This document shows positions 34,940-44,025 of a stretch of DNA of 64,000 bases, in pieces (within the stretch, counting starts at the first letter, position 1; every line of letters begins with the position of its first letter). The DNA is taken from NCBI RefSeq assembly GCF_020564935.1, contig NZ_JAJCXB010000001.1, forward strand, positions 1 to 64,000, read 5' to 3'. This DNA comes from Streptomyces pinistramenti. GTDB taxonomy: Bacteria > Actinomycetota > Actinomycetes > Streptomycetales > Streptomycetaceae. Below the pieces are notes generated by a model. It was not told the origin of the DNA, ran no database searches, and saw only the letters and a list, made by a program, of their open reading frames with translations. A program made the position numbers and the translations under genes.

Positions 34940-35776
34940 GTGACCGACTCCACCCAGATCAACGGAGACGTCTACGTCTCGCCGCGCTACCTCGCCGGAC
35001 TGTCCGGACACTCCGACTGCAGTTTCGACCCTGTTGCTCACTGGCCGCACTATCACCTGGACGCCGGCCCTTGTCAGCTCGTCATCGTGTCACCGGATCA
35101 CCGCATCAAGATCGGCTGGTTCGGCGATGACTACGACATCTGGCAGGTCAGCGCCGCCGCGGACGCCGTATCCCAAGCCCGGTGGTCAGCGCGCATCAAC
35201 CAGAACACACCACCCGAGATCGTCCACGGCCTCACCAGCGCTCTGGCCGCCGAGTGGGACGAGGACAGCGTCAGCTTCCTCACGAACCCGTCCCTGAACT
35301 GGGCCGACGCGCTACGGCCCCTGCGCGACGCCGGCTGGGAACGCAAGCCCCTGCAGAGGGGCGTGCTGGAGATCGTCTCCCCGGACGGGTTGGCGGGCGC
35401 GAGCATCGACATCGTCAGCTCTGGCCCGCACGCCGAGCCGGTGACCCTGTGGGCTGGGCCGCCCGGCTGGGGCACCCGCGCCGAGGTCATCTTCAGCGCC
35501 CGCACCCCGAAGCATCTGATTGCGGCCACGGCCGCCGCCTTCGCCGCCCCCACCCCCGTCGCCCGCTACCGGAACGACCTGAATCCCCAGCTGGCGAAGC
35601 TCGCACACCTCACCCCCGTCCAGCCACCGAGACCCGCCACGCCCACTCCACTCGACCTGCAGCGCTCGACCGCTGCACGCCACACGCCGGCCCTCGGCAC
35701 CCGCAGCGCCTCCCGCGGGAGCACGACCACGCTCCCGCCCGCTCCTGCCGGCCCCCCACCTGCACGCCACCGCTGA
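34940..35776 (+). CDS. DUF317-domain protein
   Basis: 278 residues. DUF317-type segments are seen at YVSPRYLAGLSGHSDCSFDP, HRIKIGWFGDDYDIWQVSAA and ADALRPLRDAGWERKPLQRG. The family is almost confined to Streptomyces and close relatives and often sits on plasmids. A Pro/Thr-rich tail follows. GTG start 13 bases after the transporter stop. Function unknown. Confidence 0.78.
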   Translation: MTDSTQINGDVYVSPRYLAGLSGHSDCSFDPVAHWPHYHLDAGPCQLVIVSPDHRIKIGWFGDDYDIWQVSAAADAVSQARWSARINQNTPPEIVHGLTSALAAEWDEDSVSFLTNPSLNWADALRPLRDAGWERKPLQRGVLEIVSPDGLAGASIDIVSSGPHAEPVTLWAGPPGWGTRAEVIFSARTPKHLIAATAAAFAAPTPVARYRNDLNPQLAKLAHLTPVQPPRPATPTPLDLQRSTAARHTPALGTRSASRGSTTTLPPAPAGPPPARHR

Positions 35777-35806
35777 ACTCGCCCTCCACCTCCGTGGAGC
35801 TGTTCT

Positions 35807-37033
35807 TTGCCCGCTCGTCCCGTCGTGCTCGTCGTCGTCGCCGATACAGATCCGGAGGAGTACCGCGGCTACTGCCTGGAGCAGGTCGCCGCCGCCTATG
35901 ACGTCGTCCTGATCACCGGCTCCGAACCGACCTGGCAGCGCCCGCACCTCATCGACTACGAGGTCGCCGACCCCGGCGACCAGGCGGCGTTGTCCGCCGC
36001 CGGCCGGGCCCTTGCCGCACGCCACCCGCTGGCCGGGGTGATGACGTGGACGGAGTGGTACCTCGTCCCCGTCGCCCGCCTCGCCCGCCAGCTCGGCCTG
36101 CCCACCACCGCACCCGAGGCCATGCAGGGCTGCCGCAACAAGGCCGCCTCCCGCACCCTGTTCGCCCGGCACGGCGTCCCCTCCGCCGCCTCCGCCAGCG
36201 CGACCACCGTGGCCGAAGCGGCTGCCGCGGCCGAACGGATCGGCTATCCGGCCGTCCTCAAACCGGCCTCCCACGCGGCCAGCATCGGCGTCATCCGCGT
36301 CGACCACCGCGCCGCCCTCGACGACGCGTTCGCCTTCACCACCCGCGCCGCGGGCCGCAGCAGCGAGAACCCCCGGGTGCTGGTCGAGGAATACCTGGAC
36401 GGACCGGAAGTGTCGGTGGAGTGCGTCAGCTACCGGGGCGTCACCGCCGCGGTCGCCGTCACCCGCAAGACACTCAGCGCACCCCCGCTCTTCGAGGAGA
36501 TCGCGCACTCGGTCGACGCCACCGATCCGCTGCTCACCACCGTGGCGCCCGCCGCGACCGCGGCAGTTCAGGCACTGGGCATCACCGACGGGGTCAGCCA
36601 TGCCGAGGTGCGGCTGGTCGACGGCCGTCCGCGGCTGATCGAGGTGAACGGGCGGATCGCCGGCGACATGATCGGACACCTCGTCCATCTCGCCACCGGC
36701 ATCGACCTGCCACGCGCCGCCGCCGACATCGCCTGCGGACGCGCACCCAACCTCACCCCCACCCGCATCTCGGCAGCGGCGATCCGACTCCTGTATCCCG
36801 ACACCTCGGGCACCGTGGCCGAGCTGAACCTGGACGACGCCTGGCAGCCGTGGCTGGAGCGCACCGTCTTCCAGCGCCGGCCCGGCGAGAAGGTGCTGCT
36901 GCCGCAGGACGGCGGCGACGGGTTCACCGCCCGCCTCGGCTACCTGATCACCACCGGCCCCACCGGCGCCCTCGCCCAGGCACGAGCACAGGCCGTCCAG
37001 CAGCACCTTGTCGCCGACATCACCCCCAACTGA
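35807..37033 (+). CDS. ATP-grasp carboxylate-amine ligase
   Basis: 408 residues, TTG start (TTGCCCGCT). ATP-grasp signatures are clear: NKAASRTLFARHGVPSA, YPAVLKPASHAASIGVIRV (ATP-binding Lys and Gly loop), RVLVEEYLDGPEVSVECVS and RLIEVNGRIAGDMIGHLVH with the metal-binding Glu/Asn. Such enzymes join an acyl-phosphate to an amine, as in L-amino-acid ligases. With the adjacent MFS transporter it could make and export a dipeptide-like compound, which is inference. Confidence 0.87.
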   Translation: MPARPVVLVVVADTDPEEYRGYCLEQVAAAYDVVLITGSEPTWQRPHLIDYEVADPGDQAALSAAGRALAARHPLAGVMTWTEWYLVPVARLARQLGLPTTAPEAMQGCRNKAASRTLFARHGVPSAASASATTVAEAAAAAERIGYPAVLKPASHAASIGVIRVDHRAALDDAFAFTTRAAGRSSENPRVLVEEYLDGPEVSVECVSYRGVTAAVAVTRKTLSAPPLFEEIAHSVDATDPLLTTVAPAATAAVQALGITDGVSHAEVRLVDGRPRLIEVNGRIAGDMIGHLVHLATGIDLPRAAADIACGRAPNLTPTRISAAAIRLLYPDTSGTVAELNLDDAWQPWLERTVFQRRPGEKVLLPQDGGDGFTARLGYLITTGPTGALAQARAQAVQQHLVADITPN

Positions 37034-37409
37034 TCGCCCCGTTTGCCCTCGGCCGCCGGCAGCGCGTACGCGCGCACCTGGTCGTAATTCCGTTACACGT
37101 ACTTGTACCTTATGCGGAATGGATCAAGGCTACGTTCTGCGTCATCGTCGAAATCCCTTGGCACAAGTCCGAGTTGGCGGCCGAGTGCGAGCAGGCGCGG
37201 CGGTGGCTGCAGTTCCTGGTGAACCTCGGCCGGGCCGCACCCTTCGGGGTGGCGCCGCCCAGGGGACGGGCGGTGCAGTCAGCGGGCAGATGCCAGTCAC
37301 CCGTTCGTGGGGTTCCCGGCAGCAGGTTGCACGCATGACTTCTGATGCGGATGCACCCGGACGGCTGAGCGCGGCGCTAACGGTGGAGATCTTGAAGGCG
37401 TTGCGGGCG
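37034..37409. other. Region with no recognised gene
   Basis: Open frames exist on both strands but codon bias is weak. A stretch reading FCVIVEIPWHKSELAAECEQ near 37130 looks protein-like but has neither start nor known relative. It may be decayed sequence at the end of the ATP-grasp cluster. Confidence 0.35.
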
Positions 37410-37511
37410 TCACCCCTTGGACCGGTTGTTCTTGAAGTTGACCGTGATCCCGCCACTGCCGCCACCGAAGTGCAGCAGCGCGACGTACAGCCCAGCGATC
37501 TCGATTCTCAG
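37410..37511 (-). CDS. Possible 33-residue peptide with non-standard start
   Basis: The frame has almost exclusively G/C third positions and reads RIEIAGLYVALLHFGGGSGG, then ITVNFKNNRSKG. A CTG (37509-37511) is the only plausible start; no ATG, GTG or TTG is in frame nearby. The overlapping rightward frame has poorer codon bias. It could be a real small secreted or leader-type peptide, or the tail of a lost gene. Confidence 0.35.
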   Translation of the reverse strand: MRIEIAGLYVALLHFGGGSGGITVNFKNNRSKG

Positions 37512-37559
37512 TAACCCTGCTGTACCCCTCGCGACCGCCGCCCCTGGGACTCAAAGCAG

Positions 37560-37594
37560 ACCTCTTCCCCTCGGCTATCGCGTGGGGAAGAGGT
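37560..37594. terminator. Perfect 11-bp hairpin
   Basis: ACCTCTTCCCC (37560-37570) pairs with GGGGAAGAGGT (37584-37594) around a 13-base loop. It lies in an otherwise empty region and could end transcription from either side. No T-run. Confidence 0.5.
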
Positions 37595-37900
37595 GTCGTC
37601 GTCTCCGGACGGCTTGCCCCCGGCCTGACCTGCGAGAACGAGCGATGCCCGATTTGGGGGACTCCTATCTCCGGTCGCACCTTCGTCCCCCGCTGGAAGC
37701 AACCGTCCAGCCAACGGTTCAGCCGCCTTCCGGTGTGGCCCTCTGCCGGGCTGGGGTGCGTCGCGGCGGGGCCGGACAGGTGAACGCCGGCCCTGGGGCG
37801 CGCCTGTGCGGCCGGGCTGCCGGTTGAGGGGCTCAGCGGACGTACGGCCCGTGCAAGGGCCGCGTCTGCGAGGCACATCACGGGACGTCACAAGCAGCAC
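37595..37900. other. Region with no recognised gene
   Basis: About 300 bases between the hairpin and the next coding frame. I see no gene, RNA or repeat here. Confidence 0.35.
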
Positions 37901-38587
37901 ATGCCGCGGCGTCCGGGCGGCGAGGCCGACCAGTCGGCCACGGAGTGGTTCGGCACCGCGTTCCACTCCACCGAGGGCATGCACCACTTGGACGTGCGCC
38001 AGTCCGGCAACGGCATCCTGATCACGTCCTCGCCTGCCGCGGTCGACGGTGTCCTGGCGGCCTGGCCGATGCGGCTGCGCAACGACGACAACGGCCAGGG
38101 GCTGGGCGAGCTGGGTGCAGCCCTCGCGGCGGGCCAGCCGCACGGTTTCTCCGTGGAGAAGGGGCCCGGCTTCGAGACCGCCCTGGTGTTCATCCCACAC
38201 CATCCCGAAAAGGATGTCGGGACGCTCGCCCGGGTCCGCACCGTCAAGGCCCGGACGCCGATGGCGTCTTCGAGCGCCGCGCAGAGCGGCCGATGGAGCT
38301 GTGGGCCGAAGCCGGGGAGAACGTCCGCCGGATCGTCCCACTGCTCGGGCCTGACTCGCCGCCGGCGGATGAGCCCGAGGACTGTCAGCTGTGCCCCGGC
38401 TGCTACCGGCCCGTCCACGAGAGCTCCACCTCGCACACCCTCATCGGTGCTGGTCCGGTGCCGGTGTTCGGGCTGTGCAGGCTGTGCGCCGATGGCCGCA
38501 CGCTGCGCTCACTGCGCCAGGCCGACGTGCCCATCGCCCCGCAGCCACGCCTCCGGGGACTGCGAGCACATCGACAGAATCGTCTGA
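37901..38587 (+). pseudogene. Frameshifted hypothetical protein with zinc-ribbon half
   Basis: The first frame from ATG 37901 has strong codon bias to about 38262 (ATEWFGTAFHSTEGMHHLDV, then GFETALVFIPHHPEKDVGTL). The signal then continues in another frame: MELWAEAGENVRRIVPLLGP and the Cys-rich CQLCPGCYRPVHESSTSHTL with CRLCADGRTL. One extra G near 38260 would join them (TPDGVFERR). The end may return to the first frame (ASGDCEHIDRIV). Function unknown; similar Cys modules occur in the gene at 47583. Confidence 0.5.
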
Positions 38588-38934
38588 GGACACGTCAAGG
38601 GCCCGAAAAGTGCGCCGCTTCGCACCGGTGCCACCGCGCACTTGTGGGACCGCCAGCCAGGTAGCGGGACCTGACGACCTCCCACGTTCACTGGTCCGGT
38701 GTTCAACAGGGCGCTCTCCAGGGGCTGTTGGGTGCCGCAGTCCAGTTCCGACCGCCCGCTGGTCACGCGCCTGGACCGGGCTGCATGGGGGCCTTCCCAC
38801 CCACCCTCATGGCCGCGAGTCCCTCACGATCTCCGGCCAGCCCATCGCTTCGCACCGTATCCGGAGACACCGACAACGCCAGCAGTCATGCGGCGCCCCC
38901 TCGATCGGCATCGTGGTGGGGGCTGCAGGTCGAG
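38588..38934. other. Intergenic region before the GACCGGTC regulon
   Basis: About 350 bases with only weak open frames. No gene recognised. Confidence 0.35.
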
Positions 38935-39840
<906 letters not shown>

Positions 39841-39874
39841 CGCACCACACCATGCGGCACTTGCCACCAACCAG

Positions 39875-39886
39875 ACGACCGGTCTA
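39875..39886 (+). promoter_or_regulatory. TetR operator copy 2 (before regulator)
   Basis: ACGACCGGTCTA, 21 bases before the TetR ATG. A GATACAAT box follows within ten bases and would serve as the -10, so the bound repressor would block its own promoter. Confidence 0.72.
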
Positions 39887-39907
39887 ATGGGTGATACAAT
39901 GGGAAAC

Positions 39908-40495
39908 ATGCCTATCATCCAGGGCGACACCCGCCGCAGCATCCTCGACGCCGCCCAGCGGATCATGGCCCGCAAGGGATTCTCCGCGGTGGGCATCAAC
40001 GAAGTCCTCACCGCGGCCGGAGTGCCGAAGGGCTCGTTTTACCACTTCTTCGGCTCCAAGGACGCCTTCGGCGAGGCCATGATAAGGGCCTACTTCACCG
40101 ACTACCTCGCCGACATGGACCGCATCCTCGCCGAGCCCGGCCTGACCTCGGCGCAGCGGCTGATGAACTACTGGCAGAACTGGCGCGAGACACAGAGCGT
40201 CGGCGAATGCCAGGGCAAGTGCCTGGCCGTTAAACTCGGCGCGGAGGTCTCCGACCTGTCGGAGGCGATGCGGATCGCCCTGAAGGAAGGCACCACCGCC
40301 GTCATCGACCGCCTGGAACGGACGATCACGGCCGGCCTCAAGGACGGATCACTCACGACCGACGTCTCCGCCCGCGACACCGCCCAGTCCCTCTATGACA
40401 TGTGGCTCGGAGCAAGTGTCATGGTCAAGATCCACCGCCACCTCGGCCCCATGGACACCACGATGACGGTCACCCGTCAGCTGCTGCACCTGTAG
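39908..40495 (+). CDS. TetR/AcrR-family regulator, possible thiol sensor
   Basis: 195 residues. N-terminal helix-turn-helix: RRSILDAAQRIMARKGFSAV, then LTAAGVPKGSFYHFFGSKDA. The ligand domain includes SVGECQGKCLAVKLGAEVSD, with two Cys residues three apart (CQGKC). The position suggests a NemR-like redox or electrophile switch, which is inference. It lies between the hydrolase and DJ-1 genes; all three have the same operator core. ATG 39908 follows GGGAAAC; an in-frame ATG at 39899 is possible. Confidence 0.88.
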   Translation: MPIIQGDTRRSILDAAQRIMARKGFSAVGINEVLTAAGVPKGSFYHFFGSKDAFGEAMIRAYFTDYLADMDRILAEPGLTSAQRLMNYWQNWRETQSVGECQGKCLAVKLGAEVSDLSEAMRIALKEGTTAVIDRLERTITAGLKDGSLTTDVSARDTAQSLYDMWLGASVMVKIHRHLGPMDTTMTVTRQLLHL

Positions 40496-40548
40496 AACCA
40501 AGAGCACAGAACCAGGTCACACCGGTACTCTTCCGCACCTCGCCGGAG

Positions 40549-40560
40549 TCGACCGGTCTA
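40549..40560 (+). promoter_or_regulatory. TetR operator copy 3 (before DJ-1 gene)
   Basis: TCGACCGGTCTA, about 22 bases before the DJ-1/PfpI ATG. Same core and near-identical flanks as copies 1 and 2. Confidence 0.72.
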
Positions 40561-40581
40561 CTCAAGAAAGAAGTGCACTCC

Positions 40582-41289
40582 ATGAAGATCCTCATTGTTC
40601 TCACCTCGCACGACGAGCTCGGCACCACGGGCCGCAAGACCGGCTTCTGGCTGGAGGAACTCGCCGCCCCCTACTACCGCTTCAAGGATGCCGGCGCCGA
40701 AGTCGTACTCGCCTCCCCCAGGGGCGGCCGGCCGCCCCTGGACCCCAAGAGCAACGAACCCGCGTTCCAGACCGACGAGACCCGCCGCTTCGAGGCCGAC
40801 CCCGACGCCATGGCCGACCTCGCCCACACCGTCCGGCTCGACACCGTCTCCGCCGACGACTTCGACACTGTCTTCTACCCCGGCGGCCACGGCCCCCTGT
40901 GGGACCTGGCCGAAGACCCCACATCCGTCCGCCTCATCGAAACCACCCTGCGCGCCGGCAAGCCCCTCGCCCTGGTCTGCCACGCCCCCGGCACCCTGCG
41001 CCACGCCACCAACCCCGACGGCACCCCCCTCGTCCGCGGCCGCAAGGTCACCGGCTTCACCAACGGCGAGGAAGCCGACGCCGGCCTCACCGACATCGTC
41101 CCCTTCCTCGTCGAGGATGAACTCAACAAGCTCGGCGCCGACTACACCAAGACCGACAACTGGCAGCCCTACGTCGTCATCGACGGCCTCCTCATCACCG
41201 GCCAGAGCCCCGCCTCCTCCGGCCCCGCCGCCGACGCCCTCCTCACCCTCCTCACCCTCGTCAACCAGGTCGACGAAGCCCGCGCATAA
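40582..41289 (+). CDS. DJ-1/PfpI (Hsp31-type) stress protein
   Basis: 235 residues. Starts MKILIVLTSHDELGTTGRKT, the Hsp31-like opening. The acidic Glu region is GFWLEELAAPYYRF, the nucleophile Cys is in LALVCHAPGTLRHATNPDG, and GFTNGEEADAGLTDIVPFLV follows. Such proteins act as cofactor-free glyoxalases/deglycases that detoxify methylglyoxal. Control by the neighbouring TetR protein fits an electrophile-response role. Confidence 0.9.
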   Translation: MKILIVLTSHDELGTTGRKTGFWLEELAAPYYRFKDAGAEVVLASPRGGRPPLDPKSNEPAFQTDETRRFEADPDAMADLAHTVRLDTVSADDFDTVFYPGGHGPLWDLAEDPTSVRLIETTLRAGKPLALVCHAPGTLRHATNPDGTPLVRGRKVTGFTNGEEADAGLTDIVPFLVEDELNKLGADYTKTDNWQPYVVIDGLLITGQSPASSGPAADALLTLLTLVNQVDEARA

Positions 41290-41431
41290 CCCACACCCCA
41301 ACCAACACCACCACACACAGACCACTGACCCCGCGGACCCACCGGCACAAGCCCAAGGGCCCGCGGGGCACACCGTTGTCCTGTCGCAGCGCATCTGGCG
41401 GATGAGGAGCTACTGACTTGCTGGGGTGGCC

Positions 41432-41472
41432 GGTGGTTTGAGAACGCCGGGGCTCGTAGTTCTCAAACCACC
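41432..41472 (-). terminator. Perfect 14-bp hairpin at end of caspase operon
   Basis: GGTGGTTTGAGAAC (41432-41445) and GTTCTCAAACCACC (41459-41472) pair perfectly. The stem contains the stop codon of the small downstream gene on the minus strand. No T-run follows. Likely the operon terminator. Confidence 0.65.
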
Positions 41473-41672
41473 TGGCTTTTGCGGAAGTCTCGTTCGCGGT
41501 AGAGACAGAAGCGCCGGTAGAGAGGGTCCTGGGTTCCGAGGGCGGTGTAGATCCGGGCGAATCGCCGGCTCAGCTCCGCTGTCGTCGCGAGGTAGAGCTC
41601 TTTGGGGTCGATGGTGTTCGTCGGTGGGTTGAGGATCAGGTTCGTCAGCACCACGATCTCGGGGAAAGCCAC
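41463..41672 (-). CDS. Small unknown protein behind the caspase-WD40 gene
   Basis: 69 residues from GTG 41672: VAFPEIVVLTNLILNPPTNT, then YLATTAELSRRFARIYTALG and DPLYRRFCLYRERDFRKSQV. The frame is also open upstream to a TTG at 41711, overlapping the end of the WD40 gene. Codon bias is strong. A GGAGG lies 13 bases before the GTG. It could be a third component or the C-terminal piece of a lost gene. No family recognised. Confidence 0.5.
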   Translation of the reverse strand: MAFPEIVVLTNLILNPPTNTIDPKELYLATTAELSRRFARIYTALGTQDPLYRRFCLYRERDFRKSQVV

Positions 41673-41695
41673 GAGGTGATGGCGGTCCTCCGCTT

Positions 41696-43642
41696 TCAGC
41701 TCACTTCCCAAAACCGCACCGTCTTGTCGTTGCTGCCAGTGGCCAGGGCCTTGCCGTCAGGGCTGAAGTCCACCGCCCAGACGGCCTCGGTGTGGCCGGT
41801 GAGGGTATCGATGCCCTTCCTGGTCGCCACATCCCACAACCGCACGGACTTGTCCATGCTTCCGGAGGCCAGCATCTTGCCTCCCCGTCTGAACGCCACC
41901 GACATGACCTGCTTGGTGTGGCCGGTGAGGATGTCGATGCTCTTCCTGGTCGCCACGTCCCACAACCGCACGGACTTGTCGTCGCTGCCGGAGGCCAGCG
42001 TCTTGTTGTCCGGGCTGAACTCCACCGTGTTGACCACGTCGGTGTGGTCGGTGAGGGTGTCGAGGAGCCTCCTGGTCGCCACGTCCCACAACCGCACTGT
42101 CTCGTCGTTGCTGCCGGAGGCCAGCGTCTTGTTGTCCGGGCTGAATGCCACGGCGTTGACCTGCTCGGTGTGGTCGGTGAGGGTGTCGAGGAGCCTCCTG
42201 GTCGCCACGTCCCACAACCGCACTGTCTCGTCGACGCTGCCGGAGGCCAGCGTCTTGTTGTCCGGGCTGAATGCCACGGCGTTGACCTGCTCGGTGTGGT
42301 CGGTGAGGGTGTCGAGGAGCCTCCTGGTCGCCACGTCCCACAACCGCACTGTCTTGTCGGCGCTGCCGGTGGCGAGCATCCTGCCATCTGGGCTGAACGC
42401 CACCGAAATGACCCGGCCGGTGTGGTCGGTGAGGGTGTCGAGGAGGTTCCTGGTCGCCACATCGCACAACCGCACCCTTTTGTCGTTGCTGCCGGTGGCC
42501 AGGGTCTTGCCGTCCGGGCTGAACTCCACCGAAGTGACCACGCCCTGGCCGCCGAGGACCTTGGGGATCTGGGCATTTTCTTTCGCTGCGGTGTCTTCTG
42601 CCTTCTTCGCCTCGGTTTCCAACAGGGGGAATGCGGCAGCTATGCCGCTCGCCAGGACTGCTCCAAGGGCGAGGGCGGCCCGTCGAGAGATCGGATTCCG
42701 GGCGGGCCCAGATGAGTTCGAAGCTGTGTGCCTGCGGTCGCCGACGGCGTTGGCCTGCGACTCGGCCGACTGCTCCGGAGAGCCTGCTGTCCGCTGTGCT
42801 GCCGAGAGGGAAAACGAGGTGGGCTCGACCGAGCGGGTAGGTGTTCCGCCCGGGGGCCGCGGCTTCTGTGAGGAAGACGGGCGGGAGCGCGCCGTACGGG
42901 GCGGCTCGGATTTCTTCTGCGGCGGTGGCGGGCGGCGGGCGAGGGCCACGTCGCCTTCCCCGGCGAACCTCAGCTGAGGGGCGATTGTGGCGTCCTCGGT
43001 CATCCAGTGGTGCACCTGCCGGTAGACCTCAACGACGGTCAGGTGCTCGGCGGCCTTGCCGGGTTGGGCAGTGCGCAGGGCGCGGACGAGCTGGCCGGTG
43101 AAGGGGCTGGGGTGTCCGGGGCGGTCGGCGGCACGGGCGAGTTGGGTGGATCTGCTGCTGGTGAGAACGTATCGGCCCCGGCCCGCGACAGGGGCCGCGG
43201 CGGTGCCCTTGAACGCGCCGCTGTAGCAGCAGTCGAGGATGATGACCGTGCTGGACGCCGGTGAGCCCTCGATGATGTTGTTGATCTCGATGGCGCTCAG
43301 CGCAGTGGCCCGCAGACCGGCGGTACGGGTGTCATTGGCGCACAGGTAGAGGGTGCCGCGTTCGTCGAGCTGGCCGTGGCCGCTGTAGTACAGCAGCAAC
43401 ACGTCCCCGCGCGTGGCGGTGGTGAAAAGCTCGTCGACCTTTTCCCGAAGGTCCTGGACGCCGTGGTCGGGCAGGGCTTCGAGATCGGCGGAGTCGAATA
43501 ACCCGACCTGCGGATCCGTCAGTACCTGCCTCAGCTGCGCAATGTCATCCAAGGGGCCGTCGAGGGCGGGGAGGGCGTGCGGGTCGCGAGGGAAGGTGGC
43601 GTTGCCGATCAGCAGGCCCCGGTAGCGCCGGCTCTCCGCCAT
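41696..43642 (-). CDS. Caspase-like protease with membrane segment and seven WD40 repeats
   Basis: 648 residues in three parts. Residues 1 to about 235 are a C14 caspase-like domain: YRGLLIGNATFPRDPHALPA, catalytic His in LLLYYSGHGQLDERGTLYL (about H89) and Cys in STVIILDCCYSGAFKG (about C138/C139). A Pro/Ser-rich linker leads to one membrane helix (about 321-340, AALALGAVLASGIAAAFPLL). Residues about 366-648 are seven WD40 blades of 40-42 residues, each ending near RLWDVATR; blades three and four are almost identical. The ATG overlaps the EACC1 stop (TGATG). Such proteases are effectors of bacterial conflict and suicide systems; the propeller is probably the sensor. Confidence 0.9.
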   Translation of the reverse strand: MAESRRYRGLLIGNATFPRDPHALPALDGPLDDIAQLRQVLTDPQVGLFDSADLEALPDHGVQDLREKVDELFTTATRGDVLLLYYSGHGQLDERGTLYLCANDTRTAGLRATALSAIEINNIIEGSPASSTVIILDCCYSGAFKGTAAAPVAGRGRYVLTSSRSTQLARAADRPGHPSPFTGQLVRALRTAQPGKAAEHLTVVEVYRQVHHWMTEDATIAPQLRFAGEGDVALARRPPPPQKKSEPPRTARSRPSSSQKPRPPGGTPTRSVEPTSFSLSAAQRTAGSPEQSAESQANAVGDRRHTASNSSGPARNPISRRAALALGAVLASGIAAAFPLLETEAKKAEDTAAKENAQIPKVLGGQGVVTSVEFSPDGKTLATGSNDKRVRLCDVATRNLLDTLTDHTGRVISVAFSPDGRMLATGSADKTVRLWDVATRRLLDTLTDHTEQVNAVAFSPDNKTLASGSVDETVRLWDVATRRLLDTLTDHTEQVNAVAFSPDNKTLASGSNDETVRLWDVATRRLLDTLTDHTDVVNTVEFSPDNKTLASGSDDKSVRLWDVATRKSIDILTGHTKQVMSVAFRRGGKMLASGSMDKSVRLWDVATRKGIDTLTGHTEAVWAVDFSPDGKALATGSNDKTVRFWEVS

Positions 43643-44025
43643 CAGCTGTCCCCTGACCGGCTCCCGAGGGCCGCGGTGAGCGCTTGGAAGGACGCCTGGT
43701 CGATGTTGTCACCGGTGACGTGGAGTCGCTGCTCGGCTCCCGTGCCATCGGTCCAGGTCACGGTCAGCGTCCGGGTCTTGTCCCGGGCCAGCCAGGCCCG
43801 GAAGCACGCCACGGCGGCGGTCAGTGCGCCGGATGACCCCAACGCGAGCAGCGTTGCCTCCACGGCACCCTTCTGGCCCGGCTCCGGCACACCGCGCCGA
43901 ACGACCGCCCCGACCTCTTCGCGCAGCGTCGTGTGCAACGCCGTGACCTGGTCATGCCAGGGCTGATCTTCCGGGTCGAATCGGCTGCTGCCCGGCTGCA
44001 TCGTCACTTCAAGCCCTGCGGTCAT
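43642..44025 (-). CDS. EACC1-type effector-associated protein
   Basis: 127 residues. The core resembles effector-associated constant component 1: PWHDQVTALHTTLREEVGAV, ALTAAVACFRAWLARDKTRT and LTVTWTDGTGAEQRLHVTGD, NIDQASFQALTAAL. These small proteins are found in actinobacterial conflict operons directly before variable effector genes such as caspases. It overlaps the caspase gene by one base. Starts considered: ATG 44025 next to GGGGGAGG, and GTG about six codons later. Confidence 0.78.
   Translation of the reverse strand: MTAGLEVTMQPGSSRFDPEDQPWHDQVTALHTTLREEVGAVVRRGVPEPGQKGAVEATLLALGSSGALTAAVACFRAWLARDKTRTLTVTWTDGTGAEQRLHVTGDNIDQASFQALTAALGSRSGDS

Noticed and set aside
33487..34962. 491-codon open frame opposite the MFS transporter
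   Set aside because: It mirrors the transporter gene; third positions are not G/C-biased and the product is low-complexity Gly/Arg/Glu.
35312..37006. 564-codon open frame opposite the ATP-grasp gene
   Set aside because: Antisense artefact of high GC; the plus strand encodes a recognisable ATP-grasp enzyme.
41432..41472. Possible IS end or attachment site
   Set aside because: The perfect hairpin overlaps a stop codon at the end of an operon and has no matching repeat elsewhere, so a terminator is simpler.
41676..42977. 433-codon repetitive frame opposite the WD40 gene
   Set aside because: Its repeats only reflect the WD40 blades on the other strand.
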